Origin: Candidatus Galloscillospira excrementavium | GTDB lineage: Bacteria > Bacillota > Clostridia > Oscillospirales > Oscillospiraceae | Direction of reading: 5' to 3' | NCBI GenBank assembly: GCA_018711785.1 | Contig: DVHW01000068.1 | Span: 1-9,340 of the forward strand | DNA length: 9,340 bases | Part shown: positions 1-6,658 of the stretch, in pieces | Numbering within the stretch: position 1 is the first letter of the stretch | Layout of the letters: each line of letters starts with the position of its first letter | Program-made: the position numbers and the translations under genes | Notes under the pieces: generated by a model | Databases searched by the model: none | What the model was told of the DNA's origin: nothing | The model's input: the letters and a program-made list of their open reading frames with translations, nothing else

Positions 1-528
1 CAGCCGCCCCTCCACCTGGGAGTAGGAGACCTCCTCCTCCCCGGAGGAGACCAGGGCGGCGATGCGCTTTTCCAGCTCGCTGTCCGCGGCGATGGCCGCG
101 CCGGACTGGCCCACAAAGGCGGTGCGCTCAAATACTGCCCGGGGCACGCCCAGCAGCTTCTCCCCGCAGTTCTCCCCGGTGAGGCCGGGCACCGGCTCCC
201 CGGTGCCGGTGTAGACGGCGGAGAAGGCGCCGAAGGGAGTGCTCCCCCTGGGCCCCCGGCGCAGGGTGATGTCCCGCCCCTGCCACTCCAGCTCCACCGC
301 CCCCTCCATGGCCCCGCCGGACCAGGGCTGGTAGCGATTTTTCTCCGCGATGGTGGTCTTGGTGTCCCGCTCCCGGGTGGGGATGCCGTAGAGCATGGCC
401 CGGAGGAAGGCGCACCAGGTGGACTTGCCCCCCTCGTTGGGCCCCTCCAGGATGTTGAGGCCCTCCCCCAGCTCCAGCCGGGCATTTTGCAGGCGGCCGA
501 AGGTGGCCGTCATGGACTTGATCCTCAT
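1..528 (-). CDS. yhaN: YhaN/SbcC-like AAA ATPase, N-terminal part (cut by window edge)
   Basis: The 176 visible residues begin MRIKSMTATFGRLQNARLEL and carry a Walker A motif GPNEGGKS at about residues 29-36, followed by a segment ending in a Q-loop-like FVGQSG. This is the N-terminal nucleotide-binding half of an SMC/Rad50/SbcC-type ATPase. Such proteins pair with an SbcD/Mre11-type nuclease; the family normally continues into a long coiled coil and a second ATPase half, here beyond the left edge. The start is set by a GGAGGAGGTG Shine-Dalgarno about six bases upstream, and by the overlap ATGA in which its ATG shares bases with the TGA stop of the nuclease gene, implying translational coupling. 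The YhaN assignment rests on the partner gene and on the length and style of the N-terminus; a generic SbcC-like ATPase is the alternative. Confidence 0.85.
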   Translation of the reverse strand, partial: MRIKSMTATFGRLQNARLELGEGLNILEGPNEGGKSTWCAFLRAMLYGIPTRERDTKTTIAEKNRYQPWSGGAMEGAVELEWQGRDITLRRGPRGSTPFGAFSAVYTGTGEPVPGLTGENCGEKLLGVPRAVFERTAFVGQSGAAIAADSELEKRIAALVSSGEEEVSYSQVEGRL

Positions 529-1628
529 GCGCGCACCTCCTCCCGGCCCTCCAGGGCCGCCAGGCCGAAGCGGGCCGCCAGCTCCAGCTTCTCCCGCTCC
601 GCGCTGTCCTCCGCCTCGTCCATGCGCCGGCGCATGGCGCGCAGGAACAGCCCGGTGAGGGAGTTCTCCTCCAGCCGCTCCCACAGCTCCCGCCGCAGCC
701 GGGTGTGGTCCCGGAGGGTGACGCTGGCGAAGTAGGGCTGGGCCACGGCGGTGAGGGCGCCCAGGTCCAGCCCCTCCACCCCGCTCTCTCCGGTGAGGAG
801 GATGCGGACGATGTCCCGCCCCCCGTCCCGGGGGAGGGCGGCGGCCAGGGCCGCCGCCGGGTCGTCCGCGCCGGTGAGGTCCACGGTCAGAATCTGGTAG
901 CGGCGCTCTGCCAGGGGCACGAAGCGGGCCTCCACGGCCCCGTCCTCCCCGACGGCGCCGGCGAGCACCCCCTTGTCTCCCAGCTCGTCAAAGCCCCGGC
1001 CCTCGGCGCAGCCGGGGTAGGCCCACCAGGTCTCCCCCGCCCGGCGCAGGCCGGAGCAGGCGTGGACGTGGCCCAGGGCCAGGTAGGTCAGACCGCTCTC
1101 GGAAATGTCCTCCTGAGTGATGGAACCGTAGCGGCCCCGGCCGTCCACATCGCCGTGGAGGACCATCAGGTGGCGCCCCCCGTCCCGGGGGGCGGTGAAG
1201 CCGTGGAGGGGGCTCTCGTCGCAGTAGGGGGCGGTGAAGGCCGCCCCCCACACGGTGCAGCCCAGCTCGGGCAGCTCCACCCTCTCCAGGGTGGAGCTGG
1301 TGAAGATATGTACGTTCTCCGGCCACTTCACCCCGGCGTAGGGGGAGCGGGGGGAGTAGAAGTCATGGTTGCCCGGGGCGAGAAAGACCCTGGCGCGGAC
1401 CCTCCCCAGGGCGGCGGAGAGGGCCTGGAGGGTCTCCTGGTAGACCCGCTCGCCGTCCAGCAGGTCCCCGGAGAGCAGCAGCAGGTCCGCCCCCTCCCGC
1501 TCGCACAGCCCGGCCAGGCGCTCGGGCAGCCGCCGCTGCTCCTCCCGGCGGGAGCGGGCCTCCTCCCCGCTGAGGGCGGTGAAGGGGGCGTCCAGGTGGA
1601 AGTCGGCGGCGTGGATGAATTTCAGCAT
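525..1628 (-). CDS. yhaO: YhaO/SbcD-like DNA repair metallophosphoesterase (exonuclease)
   Basis: A 367-residue calcineurin-type metallophosphoesterase. The metal-binding motifs occur in family order: D9-x-H11 in HAADFHLD, G54-D55 in LLSGDLLDG, G86-N87-H88-D89 in APGNHD, H158-G-D in VLHGD, and G176-H-V-H179 in LALGHVHA. Proteins of this type (Mre11/SbcD/YhaO) are manganese-dependent nucleases that work on DNA ends together with an SbcC-like ATPase, which is encoded immediately downstream with a four-base overlap. The C-terminal 130 residues are Arg/Glu-rich and probably form the capping and partner-binding part. The ATG at 1628 follows AGGAGGA with about six bases of spacing. No promoter is evident directly upstream; the 290 bases before it hold a hairpin element, so it may be read from the ymdB promoter. 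Confidence 0.9.
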   Translation of the reverse strand: MLKFIHAADFHLDAPFTALSGEEARSRREEQRRLPERLAGLCEREGADLLLLSGDLLDGERVYQETLQALSAALGRVRARVFLAPGNHDFYSPRSPYAGVKWPENVHIFTSSTLERVELPELGCTVWGAAFTAPYCDESPLHGFTAPRDGGRHLMVLHGDVDGRGRYGSITQEDISESGLTYLALGHVHACSGLRRAGETWWAYPGCAEGRGFDELGDKGVLAGAVGEDGAVEARFVPLAERRYQILTVDLTGADDPAAALAAALPRDGGRDIVRILLTGESGVEGLDLGALTAVAQPYFASVTLRDHTRLRRELWERLEENSLTGLFLRAMRRRMDEAEDSAEREKLELAARFGLAALEGREEVRA

Positions 1629-1655
1629 GGGTGTCCTCCTAAGTCAGGCCCAAAG

Positions 1656-1917
1656 AGCCTCGCAGAGTTCGCGGCGCGCACGCCGCGAAAAAAGTGAAAA
1701 TCCGTTTTTCGCCGCGACCTACACCGTGTCTCCTCGCGGCATAGCCGCTGCGGCCTACGCTAAAAATGTGCCACCGGCACATTTTCTTTACGCTGCGGCG
1801 TGGCGAAAAACACTTCTCGGCCCGCAAACGTGCGAGCTGACCGTCCCCCGTGGTCAGCGAGTGCGCTGCCGCGGGCCGCAGCCTTTTCGAAAAAGTGCTC
1901 GCACTTTTTCGAGGCTG
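1656..1917. repeat. Intergenic multi-hairpin repeat element (MITE/REP-like), complete copy
   Basis: Noncoding sequence between ymdB and yhaO made almost entirely of abutting inverted repeats. Hairpin I: 1668-1676 with 1681-1689, nine perfect pairs, loop CGCA. Hairpin II: an outer frame of TTTTTCGCC (1705-1713) with GGCGAAAAA (1802-1810) plus AAGTG/CACTT, enclosing GCGGC-ATA-GCCGC (1736-1748) and AAAATGTGCC-ACC-GGCACATTTT (1763-1785). Hairpin III: GGCCCGC/GCGGGCC (1819-1825 with 1871-1877) enclosing GCTGACC/GGTCAGC (1836-1842 with 1852-1858). Hairpin IV: CAGCCT/AGGCTG around CGAAAAAGTG/CACTTTTTCG (1888-1897 with 1902-1911). The ends carry a short inverted repeat, AGCCTCG (1656-1662) and CGAGGCT (1910-1916). 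The left 18 bases recur exactly at 9321-9338. Element boundaries are my estimate. Confidence 0.65.
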
Positions 1918-1918
1918 T

Positions 1919-2698
1919 TTAGTCCCGGACATCCAGCCGCTCCACCGAAAGGCAGCGGCGGCGGTCGGTGTCGATGGTGAAGATGGCGCTCTCCAGCTTG
2001 CAGGGGCCCTCCGCCGGCTCGTACCGGGCGGGGAGTCCCCCCAAAAAGCGGTTGATGGCCTGCGCCGGGCGGATGCCCAGCACGCTCTCCGCCGGGCCGG
2101 TCATACCCAGGTCGGTGAGAAAACCGGTGCCTTTGGGCAGCACCCGGCCGTCGGCGGTGGGCACGTGGGTGTGGGTGCCCCACACCGCCTGGACCCGGCC
2201 GTCCAGATAATAGCCCATGGCCCCCTTTTCGCTGGTGGCCTCGGCGTGGAAGTCCACCAGCACCACGTCGGCGTCGGCAGACTTCAGGATGCGGTCGGCG
2301 GTGGTGAAGGGATTTTCAAAGTTGGCGTCCATCTCGGTGCGGCCGATGAGGTTCATCACCCCGATGCGCACGCCCCGGGGCCCCTCGTAGACCCCCCAGC
2401 CCCGGCCGGGCACCCGGTCGGTGTAGTTGGCCGGGCGGAGGGCGTACCGGTCCTTCTCCAGGAAGTCGGCGATCTGGAGCCGGTTCCAGGTGTGGTTGCC
2501 CAGGGTGATGACGTCGGCCCCCGCGTCGAAGATGGCCCGGGCCTGCCGGGGGAGGATGCCCACGCCGGAGGCGTTCTCCCCGTTGACCACGGTGAAGTGG
2601 ATGTCGTGGAGCTTCTTGAGGGGCCGCAGATGGCGCGCCAGAAAGTCCAGGCCGCTCTCCCCCACCACGTCGCCCACGGCTAAAATGTTCAGCTGCAT
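1919..2698 (-). CDS. ymdB: YmdB/TIGR00282-family metallophosphoesterase (2',3'-cNMP phosphodiesterase)
   Basis: A 259-residue protein, the usual length for the family. The dinuclear metal site is visible: GD10 in AVGDVVGESG, NGE41N, GN68H69TW, FH151AE and GTH176TH178VPTAD. Glu41 corresponds to the catalytic Glu39 of Bacillus subtilis YmdB, a cytoplasmic 2',3'-cyclic nucleotide phosphodiesterase that affects sporulation, biofilm and motility programmes. In Bacillus it lies directly after rny; here rny is on the same strand about 2.1 kb upstream, with an SLH-protein gene and a structured RNA locus between. The ATG at 2698 follows GGAGG with six to seven bases of spacing. A sigma-A-like promoter lies about 115-140 bases upstream. 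The stop codon is two bases from the hairpin element, which may serve as transcript end or as a leader for yhaO. Confidence 0.93.
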   Translation of the reverse strand: MQLNILAVGDVVGESGLDFLARHLRPLKKLHDIHFTVVNGENASGVGILPRQARAIFDAGADVITLGNHTWNRLQIADFLEKDRYALRPANYTDRVPGRGWGVYEGPRGVRIGVMNLIGRTEMDANFENPFTTADRILKSADADVVLVDFHAEATSEKGAMGYYLDGRVQAVWGTHTHVPTADGRVLPKGTGFLTDLGMTGPAESVLGIRPAQAINRFLGGLPARYEPAEGPCKLESAIFTIDTDRRRCLSVERLDVRD

Positions 2699-2811
2699 GA
2701 CAATCCTCCGCCCTCTCTGACCCGGTTCTCCCCGCCCCGGCCAAAGGCCCGGGCGCGGCTGTGTTTTCCGGTTCTGTCCTCTCTACGGGAGCGGCCGCCC
2801 CCGCAGCTCTT

Positions 2812-2840
2812 ATTATAAGCGATTTTCCGCCGCCGGGCAA
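2812..2840 (-). promoter_or_regulatory. Sigma-A-like promoter for ymdB
   Basis: On the minus strand TTGCCC (2840-2835) is followed by a 17-base spacer and a perfect TATAAT (2817-2812). Predicted transcription start is near 2805, giving a 5' leader of about 105 bases before the ymdB ATG. The -35 box matches consensus at four of six positions. Confidence 0.6.
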
Positions 2841-2873
2841 CGGCTTTCCGCGCGCCCTACCCAGGGGCAGAGG

Positions 2874-3079
2874 GGCCCCGCCCGGAACCACAGCCGGGCG
2901 GGGCCTTTCCGCGGGCACATCCCACTCAGTCTGGTGGAAAACCCTTGCAATTTATTGCCTTATCGGTTAAAATGGAAGTCGGAAACATAAATTGCGGCAG
3001 GCCGCGGGGTGCTCGCAACACCCCACGGCCCTGTACGAGTGAAACAGCCACTCAGCACAGCAATCATAGATTGCACCAC
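2874..3079 (-). ncRNA. Candidate structured RNA (unassigned), from promoter at 3114-3086
   Basis: Reading the minus strand from a predicted start near 3079, hairpins follow each other with almost no linker. H1: 3074-3060, six pairs, loop UAU. H2: 3060-3031, eleven pairs with one bulged U and one G-U pair, loop GCUGUUU. H3: 3030-3000, twelve pairs including one U-G pair, loop UUGCGAG. H4: GCAAUUUAU (2995-2987) with AUAAAUUGC (2955-2947). H5: UUUCC/GGAAA (2940-2936 with 2910-2906). H6: twelve perfect G-C-rich pairs (2905-2894 with 2885-2874), loop CUGUGGUU. Both wobble pairs in H2 and H3 become A-C mismatches on the plus strand, favouring the minus strand as the RNA. No coding frame fits. It could be a free small RNA ending at H6 or an extended ymdB leader. 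H6 lacks a following U-tract, so the 3' end is uncertain. I do not recognise an Rfam class. Confidence 0.5.
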
Positions 3080-3085
3080 AGGCCT

Positions 3086-3114
3086 ATTATACCCATTTGC
3101 CCCTCTTTTGACAA
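3086..3114 (-). promoter_or_regulatory. Strong sigma-A-like promoter upstream of the structured RNA
   Basis: Minus strand TTGTCA (3114-3109), a 17-base spacer, then perfect TATAAT (3091-3086). Eleven of twelve hexamer positions match consensus. An A-rich tract lies upstream at about 3151-3160. The predicted start is near 3079, one of the best promoter matches in the window, yet no gene begins until ymdB at 2698, which has its own promoter. Confidence 0.65.
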
Positions 3115-3161
3115 GTCGGGCGTGGAATGGTAGGTCGTGCGTTCGCATTGATTTTTTCAAG

Positions 3162-3197
3162 GCGGTGTTGAGTTTTGCGGCTCGGCACCGCTTTTTA
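3162..3197 (+). terminator. Terminator-like hairpin in the leader of the SLH-protein gene
   Basis: GCGGTG (3162-3167) pairs with CACCGC (3186-3191), with inner GAG/CTC (3170-3172 with 3181-3183), and is followed by TTTTT at 3192-3196. This is the layout of an intrinsic terminator on the plus strand, although the stem is short and the loop large. It lies about 180 bases before the SLH-protein start, so it could be an attenuator or a chance structure. Between it and the gene (3198-3376) I see only another hairpin (3217-3225 with 3230-3238, loop AGCA, no T-tract) and no convincing promoter. Confidence 0.3.
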
Positions 3198-3376
3198 TGT
3201 TTCCGGCGGACGCCCGGGGCGGGGGAGCACCCCCGCCCGCGGGACCGTTTGCCGGGAATATACGGGCTGACCTTCATCCTTGCTGACTGCCGCGCCGGGG
3301 GAGCGGGCCCGGAGGGAAAGGAGCGGGCAACCACGGCGCGGCGGGCTCATTCACCAAAGGAAAGGATGAATCGACC

Positions 3377-4714
3377 ATGCGGAAAACACTTCTCTCCCTG
3401 CTCCTGGCCCTGGTCCTGTGCGCAGGGCTGGCCGTCCCGGCCCTGGCGGGCGGCGAGGCGGACCTCGGCTACCCCTATCTGATCATCACCGGGGCGGACG
3501 GGGCCGAGGCCAACTACCCCCTGTCCAAGGACGCCGCCGGCACCGGCTGGAGCTGGAGCGCCGCCGGAGCGACCCTCACCCTCAGCGACTACCAGGGCGG
3601 CTCCGTCCAGTTCAACGGCAACTATGAGAGCGGCTTTGACATCCAGGTGGTCCTGAACGGCTCCAGCACCATCGACGGCTCCCTCTGGTGCTACAAGTTC
3701 GGCAACGTGGGCAGCGACGCCGACAGCTCCATCACCATCTCGGGCAGCGGCTCCCTCCGGGTCACCAATATGGTCAACACCGCCAACTGCCTCTTGGTCA
3801 TGGACTCCGGCTCCCTGACGGCGGAGGACGAGAGCCCCTATGGCGACGGGCTCTATTCCGAGGTGGTGATGAACGGCGGCACCCTGACGGTCAACGCCGG
3901 GGGCGCCGGGGGCAACGCCCTCACCCTCAACGGCGGCCTGATCCGCTTTACCGGCAACACCAACTACTCCTGGTATCCGGACGCGCCCGTCCGCTTCAAC
4001 GGCGGCTCTCTTAGCGTGGACGCCGGCGCCTATTTCGCCACCGAGCCCCCCTCGGGCAGCTACACCATCACCATGGCGGACGGCAGCGCGGGGACCATGG
4101 TGGTCCGGAACGATACCTATGTAGTGGAGGGCGCCTATCCCGCCCTGTTTGTCTCCGAGGGCGCCACGGTCCCCGAAGAGCCTGAGGTGCCCGACGAGCC
4201 CGAGGCGATCGAGACCCCCTTCACCGACGTGGCCGGGAACGCCTGGTACGCCCAGCCGGTGGCCTGGGCCATGGCGCAGGGCATCACCGGCGGCACCACT
4301 CCCACCACCTTCTCCCCGGACTCCACCTGCACCACCGCCCAGATCCTCACCTTCCTCTGGCGGGCCGCGGGCACACCGGTCTCCTCCGGCACCTACTCCG
4401 ATATCCCCGCCGGGGAGTACTACTCCACCGCCGCCTCCTGGGCCCGGGGGGAGGGGCTGATCCTGGATTTTGACGCCGGAGCGCCCTGCACCCGGGCCAT
4501 GGTGGCCGAATATCTGTGGAAGCTGGAGGGCAGCCCCGCCGTCGCCGGCAATCCCTTCACCGACGTGGACGAGGGCGCCAGCTACGCCCAGGCCGTGGCC
4601 TGGGCCGCTGAAAACGACATCACCGGCGGTACCGCCCCCACCACCTTCTCCCCGGACTCCACCTGCACCCGGGGCCAGATCGTCACCTTCCTCTACCGGG
4701 CTTTTGCGGAGTAA
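3377..4714 (+). CDS. Secreted surface protein with three C-terminal SLH domains
   Basis: A 445-residue exported protein. Residues 1-24 form a signal peptide (MRKTLLSLLLALVLCAGLAV, then an A-x-A site, PALA|GG). Residues of about 25-260 are rich in Gly, Ser, Thr and Asn with recurring short beta-strand-like units (ITISGSGSLRV, GGTLTVNAGG, GGLIRFTG, GGSLSVDAG), suggesting a right-handed beta-helix or similar stalk; I recognise no catalytic family. An acidic Pro-rich linker (EEPEVPDEPEAIE, about 266-279) leads to SLH 1 (from FTDV at 282), SLH 2 (from about 340, more divergent) and SLH 3 (from about 398 to the end). SLH domains bind pyruvylated secondary wall polymers and anchor proteins at the cell surface. 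The start follows AGGAAAGGA with about ten bases of spacing. The gene is alone on its strand between rny and ymdB and ends at a bidirectional terminator. Confidence 0.88.
   Translation: MRKTLLSLLLALVLCAGLAVPALAGGEADLGYPYLIITGADGAEANYPLSKDAAGTGWSWSAAGATLTLSDYQGGSVQFNGNYESGFDIQVVLNGSSTIDGSLWCYKFGNVGSDADSSITISGSGSLRVTNMVNTANCLLVMDSGSLTAEDESPYGDGLYSEVVMNGGTLTVNAGGAGGNALTLNGGLIRFTGNTNYSWYPDAPVRFNGGSLSVDAGAYFATEPPSGSYTITMADGSAGTMVVRNDTYVVEGAYPALFVSEGATVPEEPEVPDEPEAIETPFTDVAGNAWYAQPVAWAMAQGITGGTTPTTFSPDSTCTTAQILTFLWRAAGTPVSSGTYSDIPAGEYYSTAASWARGEGLILDFDAGAPCTRAMVAEYLWKLEGSPAVAGNPFTDVDEGASYAQAVAWAAENDITGGTAPTTFSPDSTCTRGQIVTFLYRAFAE
4301..4669 (+). repeat. 33-base exact duplication within SLH domains 1 and 3
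   Basis: The 33 bases at 4301-4333 and 4637-4669 are identical, encoding PTTFSPDSTCT in SLH 1 and SLH 3. Flanking codons are also similar (ITGGT before, QI-TFL-RA after), whereas SLH 2 lacks this segment. The identity at synonymous positions points to recent internal duplication or gene conversion. Confidence 0.85.
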
Positions 4715-4805
4715 GTCTCCCCCCGCGCCCGCGAACATGCGCCGGGCGCACGCTGTGCGCCCCTGCAAGAGACCGGCGGAACATCCCGCACGCAAAACAA
4801 CAAAC

Positions 4806-4832
4806 GCCCCGCCCGGCAGCGCCGGGCGGGGC
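4806..4832. terminator. Bidirectional intrinsic terminator between the SLH gene and rny
   Basis: GCCCCGCCCGGC (4806-4817) pairs perfectly with GCCGGGCGGGGC (4821-4832), loop AGC. The plus strand continues AGGTTTTGTTTC, ending the SLH-protein transcript; the minus strand continues GTTTGTTGTTTTG, ending rny 15 bases after its stop codon. Positions 4715-4805 hold nothing else I can identify. Confidence 0.88.
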
Positions 4833-4847
4833 AGGTTTTGTTTCTGA

Positions 4848-6404
4848 CTATTTCGCGTACTCGATGACCTTGGTCTCCCGGATCATGTTGACCTTGATCT
4901 GTCCGGGGTACTCCAGCTCCTCCTCGATCTTCTTGGCGATCCCCCGGGCCAGGAGCACCATCTGGTCCTCGCTGACCTGCTCGGGCTTGACCATGATGCG
5001 GACCTCCCGGCCGGCCTGGATGGCATAGGACTTCTCCACCCCGGGGAAGGAGGAGGTGACCTCCTCCAGCTTCTCCAGCCGCTTGATATAGTTCTCCAGG
5101 TTCTCCCGCCGGGCGCCGGGGCGGGCGGCGGAGATGGCGTCGGCCGCCTGGACCAGGCAGGCCACGATGGTCCGGGGCTCCACGTCGTTGTGGTGGGCCT
5201 CAATGGCGTGGATGACCCCCTCGCTCTCCCGGTACTTCCGGGCCAGCTCCACGCCGATCTGGACGTGGGAGCCCTCCACCTCGTGGTCGATGGACTTGCC
5301 CAGGTCGTGGAGCAGGCCGGCCCGCTTGGCCTCGTTCACATTGGCGCCGATCTCGGCGGCCAGGAGCCCGGCCAGGTGGGACACCTCGATGGAGTGGTTG
5401 AGCACGTTCTGCCCGTAGCTGGTGCGGTACTTCATGCGGCCCAGGAGCTTGATGAGTTCGGGGTGCAGGCCGTGGACATTGGTCTCGAACACCGCCCGCT
5501 CACCCTCGGCCTTGATGGTGGCGTCCACCTCCCGCTTGGCCTTCTCCACCATCTCCTCGATGCGGGAGGGGTGGATGCGGCCGTCCTGGATCAGCTTCTC
5601 CAGGGCCAGACGGGCGATCTCCCGGCGGACCGGGTCGAAGCAGGAGACCGTGATGGCCTCCGGCGTGTCGTCGATGATGAGGTCCACCCCGGTCATGGTC
5701 TCCAGGGTGCGGATGTTGCGGCCCTCCCGGCCGATGATGCGGCCCTTCATCTCGTCATTGGGCAGGGGCACTACGGACACCGTGGCCTCGGCCACGTGGT
5801 CGGCCGCACAGCGCTGAATGGCCAGGGAGAGGATCTCCCGGGCCCTGGTGTCGGCCTCTTCCTTATACTGGGCCTCGATCTCCCGCAGCTTCATGGCCGC
5901 CTCGTGGGTCACGTCGGCCTCCAGCTGGCGGATGAGATAGGCCTTTGCCTCCTCAGCGGTGAAGCCGGAGATCCGCTCCAGCACCTCCAGCTGGGTCTTT
6001 TTGACGGTCTCGGTCTCCTCCCGGATCTGCTCCAGCTCGGCGAGCTTGTTCTGGAGGTGCTCCTCCTTCTTCTCCATGTTCTCGGTCTTGCGGTCCAGGT
6101 TCTCTTCCTTCTGCTGGAGCCGGCGCTCCTGCTTCTGCAGGTCGGCGCGCTGTTCTTTTTGTTCCCGCTCAAAATCGTTGCGGGCCTTCAGGATCTCCTC
6201 CTTGGCCTCCACCAGTGCCTCACGCTTCTTGCTCTCGGCGCTCTTGATGGAGTCGTTGATGATGCGCTTGGCCTCTTCCTCGGCACTGCCGATCTCCTTC
6301 TCAGCCGCCCGCTTGCGGATCTGCATGCCCAGCGGGATGCCGACGACGGCCACGCCCACGACCAGAGCCACGACGATCAATACGATTGCCAGCCAAAGTT
6401 CCAT
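4848..6404 (-). CDS. rny: Ribonuclease Y
   Basis: A 518-residue protein starting [20 protein letters not shown], very close to the 520 residues of Bacillus subtilis RNase Y. It has an N-terminal membrane helix (about 3-26), a long Lys/Glu/Gln-rich coiled coil (about 30-190), a KH RNA-binding domain with GRIIGREG at 221-228, and an HD hydrolase domain with catalytic H366-D367 in [12 protein letters not shown]. RNase Y is the membrane-tethered endoribonuclease that initiates mRNA decay in many Bacillota. The ATG at 6404 was chosen because it precedes the membrane helix directly and follows GAGGTGG at about nine bases; an in-frame GTG at 6494 would add 30 residues but has no ribosome binding site. 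A consensus promoter lies about 140-170 bases upstream and a terminator just after the TAG stop. Confidence 0.97.
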   Translation of the reverse strand: MELWLAIVLIVVALVVGVAVVGIPLGMQIRKRAAEKEIGSAEEEAKRIINDSIKSAESKKREALVEAKEEILKARNDFEREQKEQRADLQKQERRLQQKEENLDRKTENMEKKEEHLQNKLAELEQIREETETVKKTQLEVLERISGFTAEEAKAYLIRQLEADVTHEAAMKLREIEAQYKEEADTRAREILSLAIQRCAADHVAEATVSVVPLPNDEMKGRIIGREGRNIRTLETMTGVDLIIDDTPEAITVSCFDPVRREIARLALEKLIQDGRIHPSRIEEMVEKAKREVDATIKAEGERAVFETNVHGLHPELIKLLGRMKYRTSYGQNVLNHSIEVSHLAGLLAAEIGANVNEAKRAGLLHDLGKSIDHEVEGSHVQIGVELARKYRESEGVIHAIEAHHNDVEPRTIVACLVQAADAISAARPGARRENLENYIKRLEKLEEVTSSFPGVEKSYAIQAGREVRIMVKPEQVSEDQMVLLARGIAKKIEEELEYPGQIKVNMIRETKVIEYAK

Positions 6405-6543
6405 ATCCTGAATCCACCTCACTTTCCTGTTGATTGCTTTGCCAAATTCGGCATTTTGATGCACGCGGATGGGGTTTGCTTGTCCAATCCGCACAAAAAT
6501 CGAAAAGGATGCCCAGACTCTTTTCGAAAACTACACCGAATCT

Positions 6544-6572
6544 ATTTTAATTCTGCAACGCTTTCCTGTCAA
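6544..6572 (-). promoter_or_regulatory. Sigma-A-like promoter for rny
   Basis: Minus strand TTGACA (6572-6567, perfect), 17-base spacer, TAAAAT (6549-6544). Predicted start is near 6537, giving a leader of about 133 bases. The leader (6405-6537) includes the palindrome TTTTCGAAAA (6522-6531 region) but no other feature I can name. Confidence 0.75.
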
Positions 6573-6609
6573 GAACATTCGCTTCCGAAGCATAAAAAGC
6601 CGAAAGAGA

Positions 6610-6636
6610 CCGGCGTCCGTCTAAGGCGGACGCCGG
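6610..6636 (-). terminator. Intrinsic terminator of the deaminase gene
   Basis: CCGGCGTCCG (6610-6619) pairs with CGGACGCCGG (6627-6636), extendable inward by one wobble and one G-C pair to loop TAA. On the minus strand it is followed by TCTCTTTCGGCTTTTT. It lies 22 bases beyond the deaminase stop codon and 38 bases before the rny -35 box. Confidence 0.8.
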
Positions 6637-6658
6637 CACAGGTGCAGAACGCGCCGGG

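Noticed and set aside
705..2683. Long plus-strand open frames opposite yhaO (705-1697) and ymdB (1850-2683).
   Set aside because: Shadows of GC-rich genes; the minus strand has complete metallophosphoesterase motif sets and good ribosome binding sites.
2874..2905. Twelve-pair hairpin as an ordinary intrinsic terminator.
   Set aside because: On the minus strand it is followed by CCTCTGCC, and on the plus strand only by TTT with no gene ending before it. I kept it as the last stem of the candidate RNA.
2945..2973. Plus-strand promoter TTGCAA, 17 bases, TAAAAT, which could drive the SLH gene with a long leader.
   Set aside because: TTGCAA matches consensus at only four of six positions and its bases form part of an inverted repeat that fits the minus-strand RNA. 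The minus-strand promoter at 3114-3086 is stronger and the wobble pairs favour that strand. Not excluded, but not supported enough to list.
3217..3238. Nine-pair G/C hairpin with loop AGCA as a terminator.
   Set aside because: No T-tract follows it on either strand and no gene ends near it.
3413..3424. Possible lipobox (LVLC) in the SLH-protein signal peptide.
   Set aside because: The residue before Cys is Leu rather than Gly, Ala or Ser, and a good A-x-A cleavage site follows nine residues later, as expected for a wall-anchored SLH protein.
3347..4795. Long open frame on the minus strand opposite the SLH-protein gene.
   Set aside because: Low-complexity Gly/Val/Ala-rich translation with no recognisable domain, running across the terminator; the plus strand has a signal peptide and three SLH domains.
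6405..6494. Thirty-residue N-terminal extension of RNase Y from a GTG at 6494.
   Set aside because: No Shine-Dalgarno precedes it, and the extension would place polar residues before the membrane helix that normally starts the protein.
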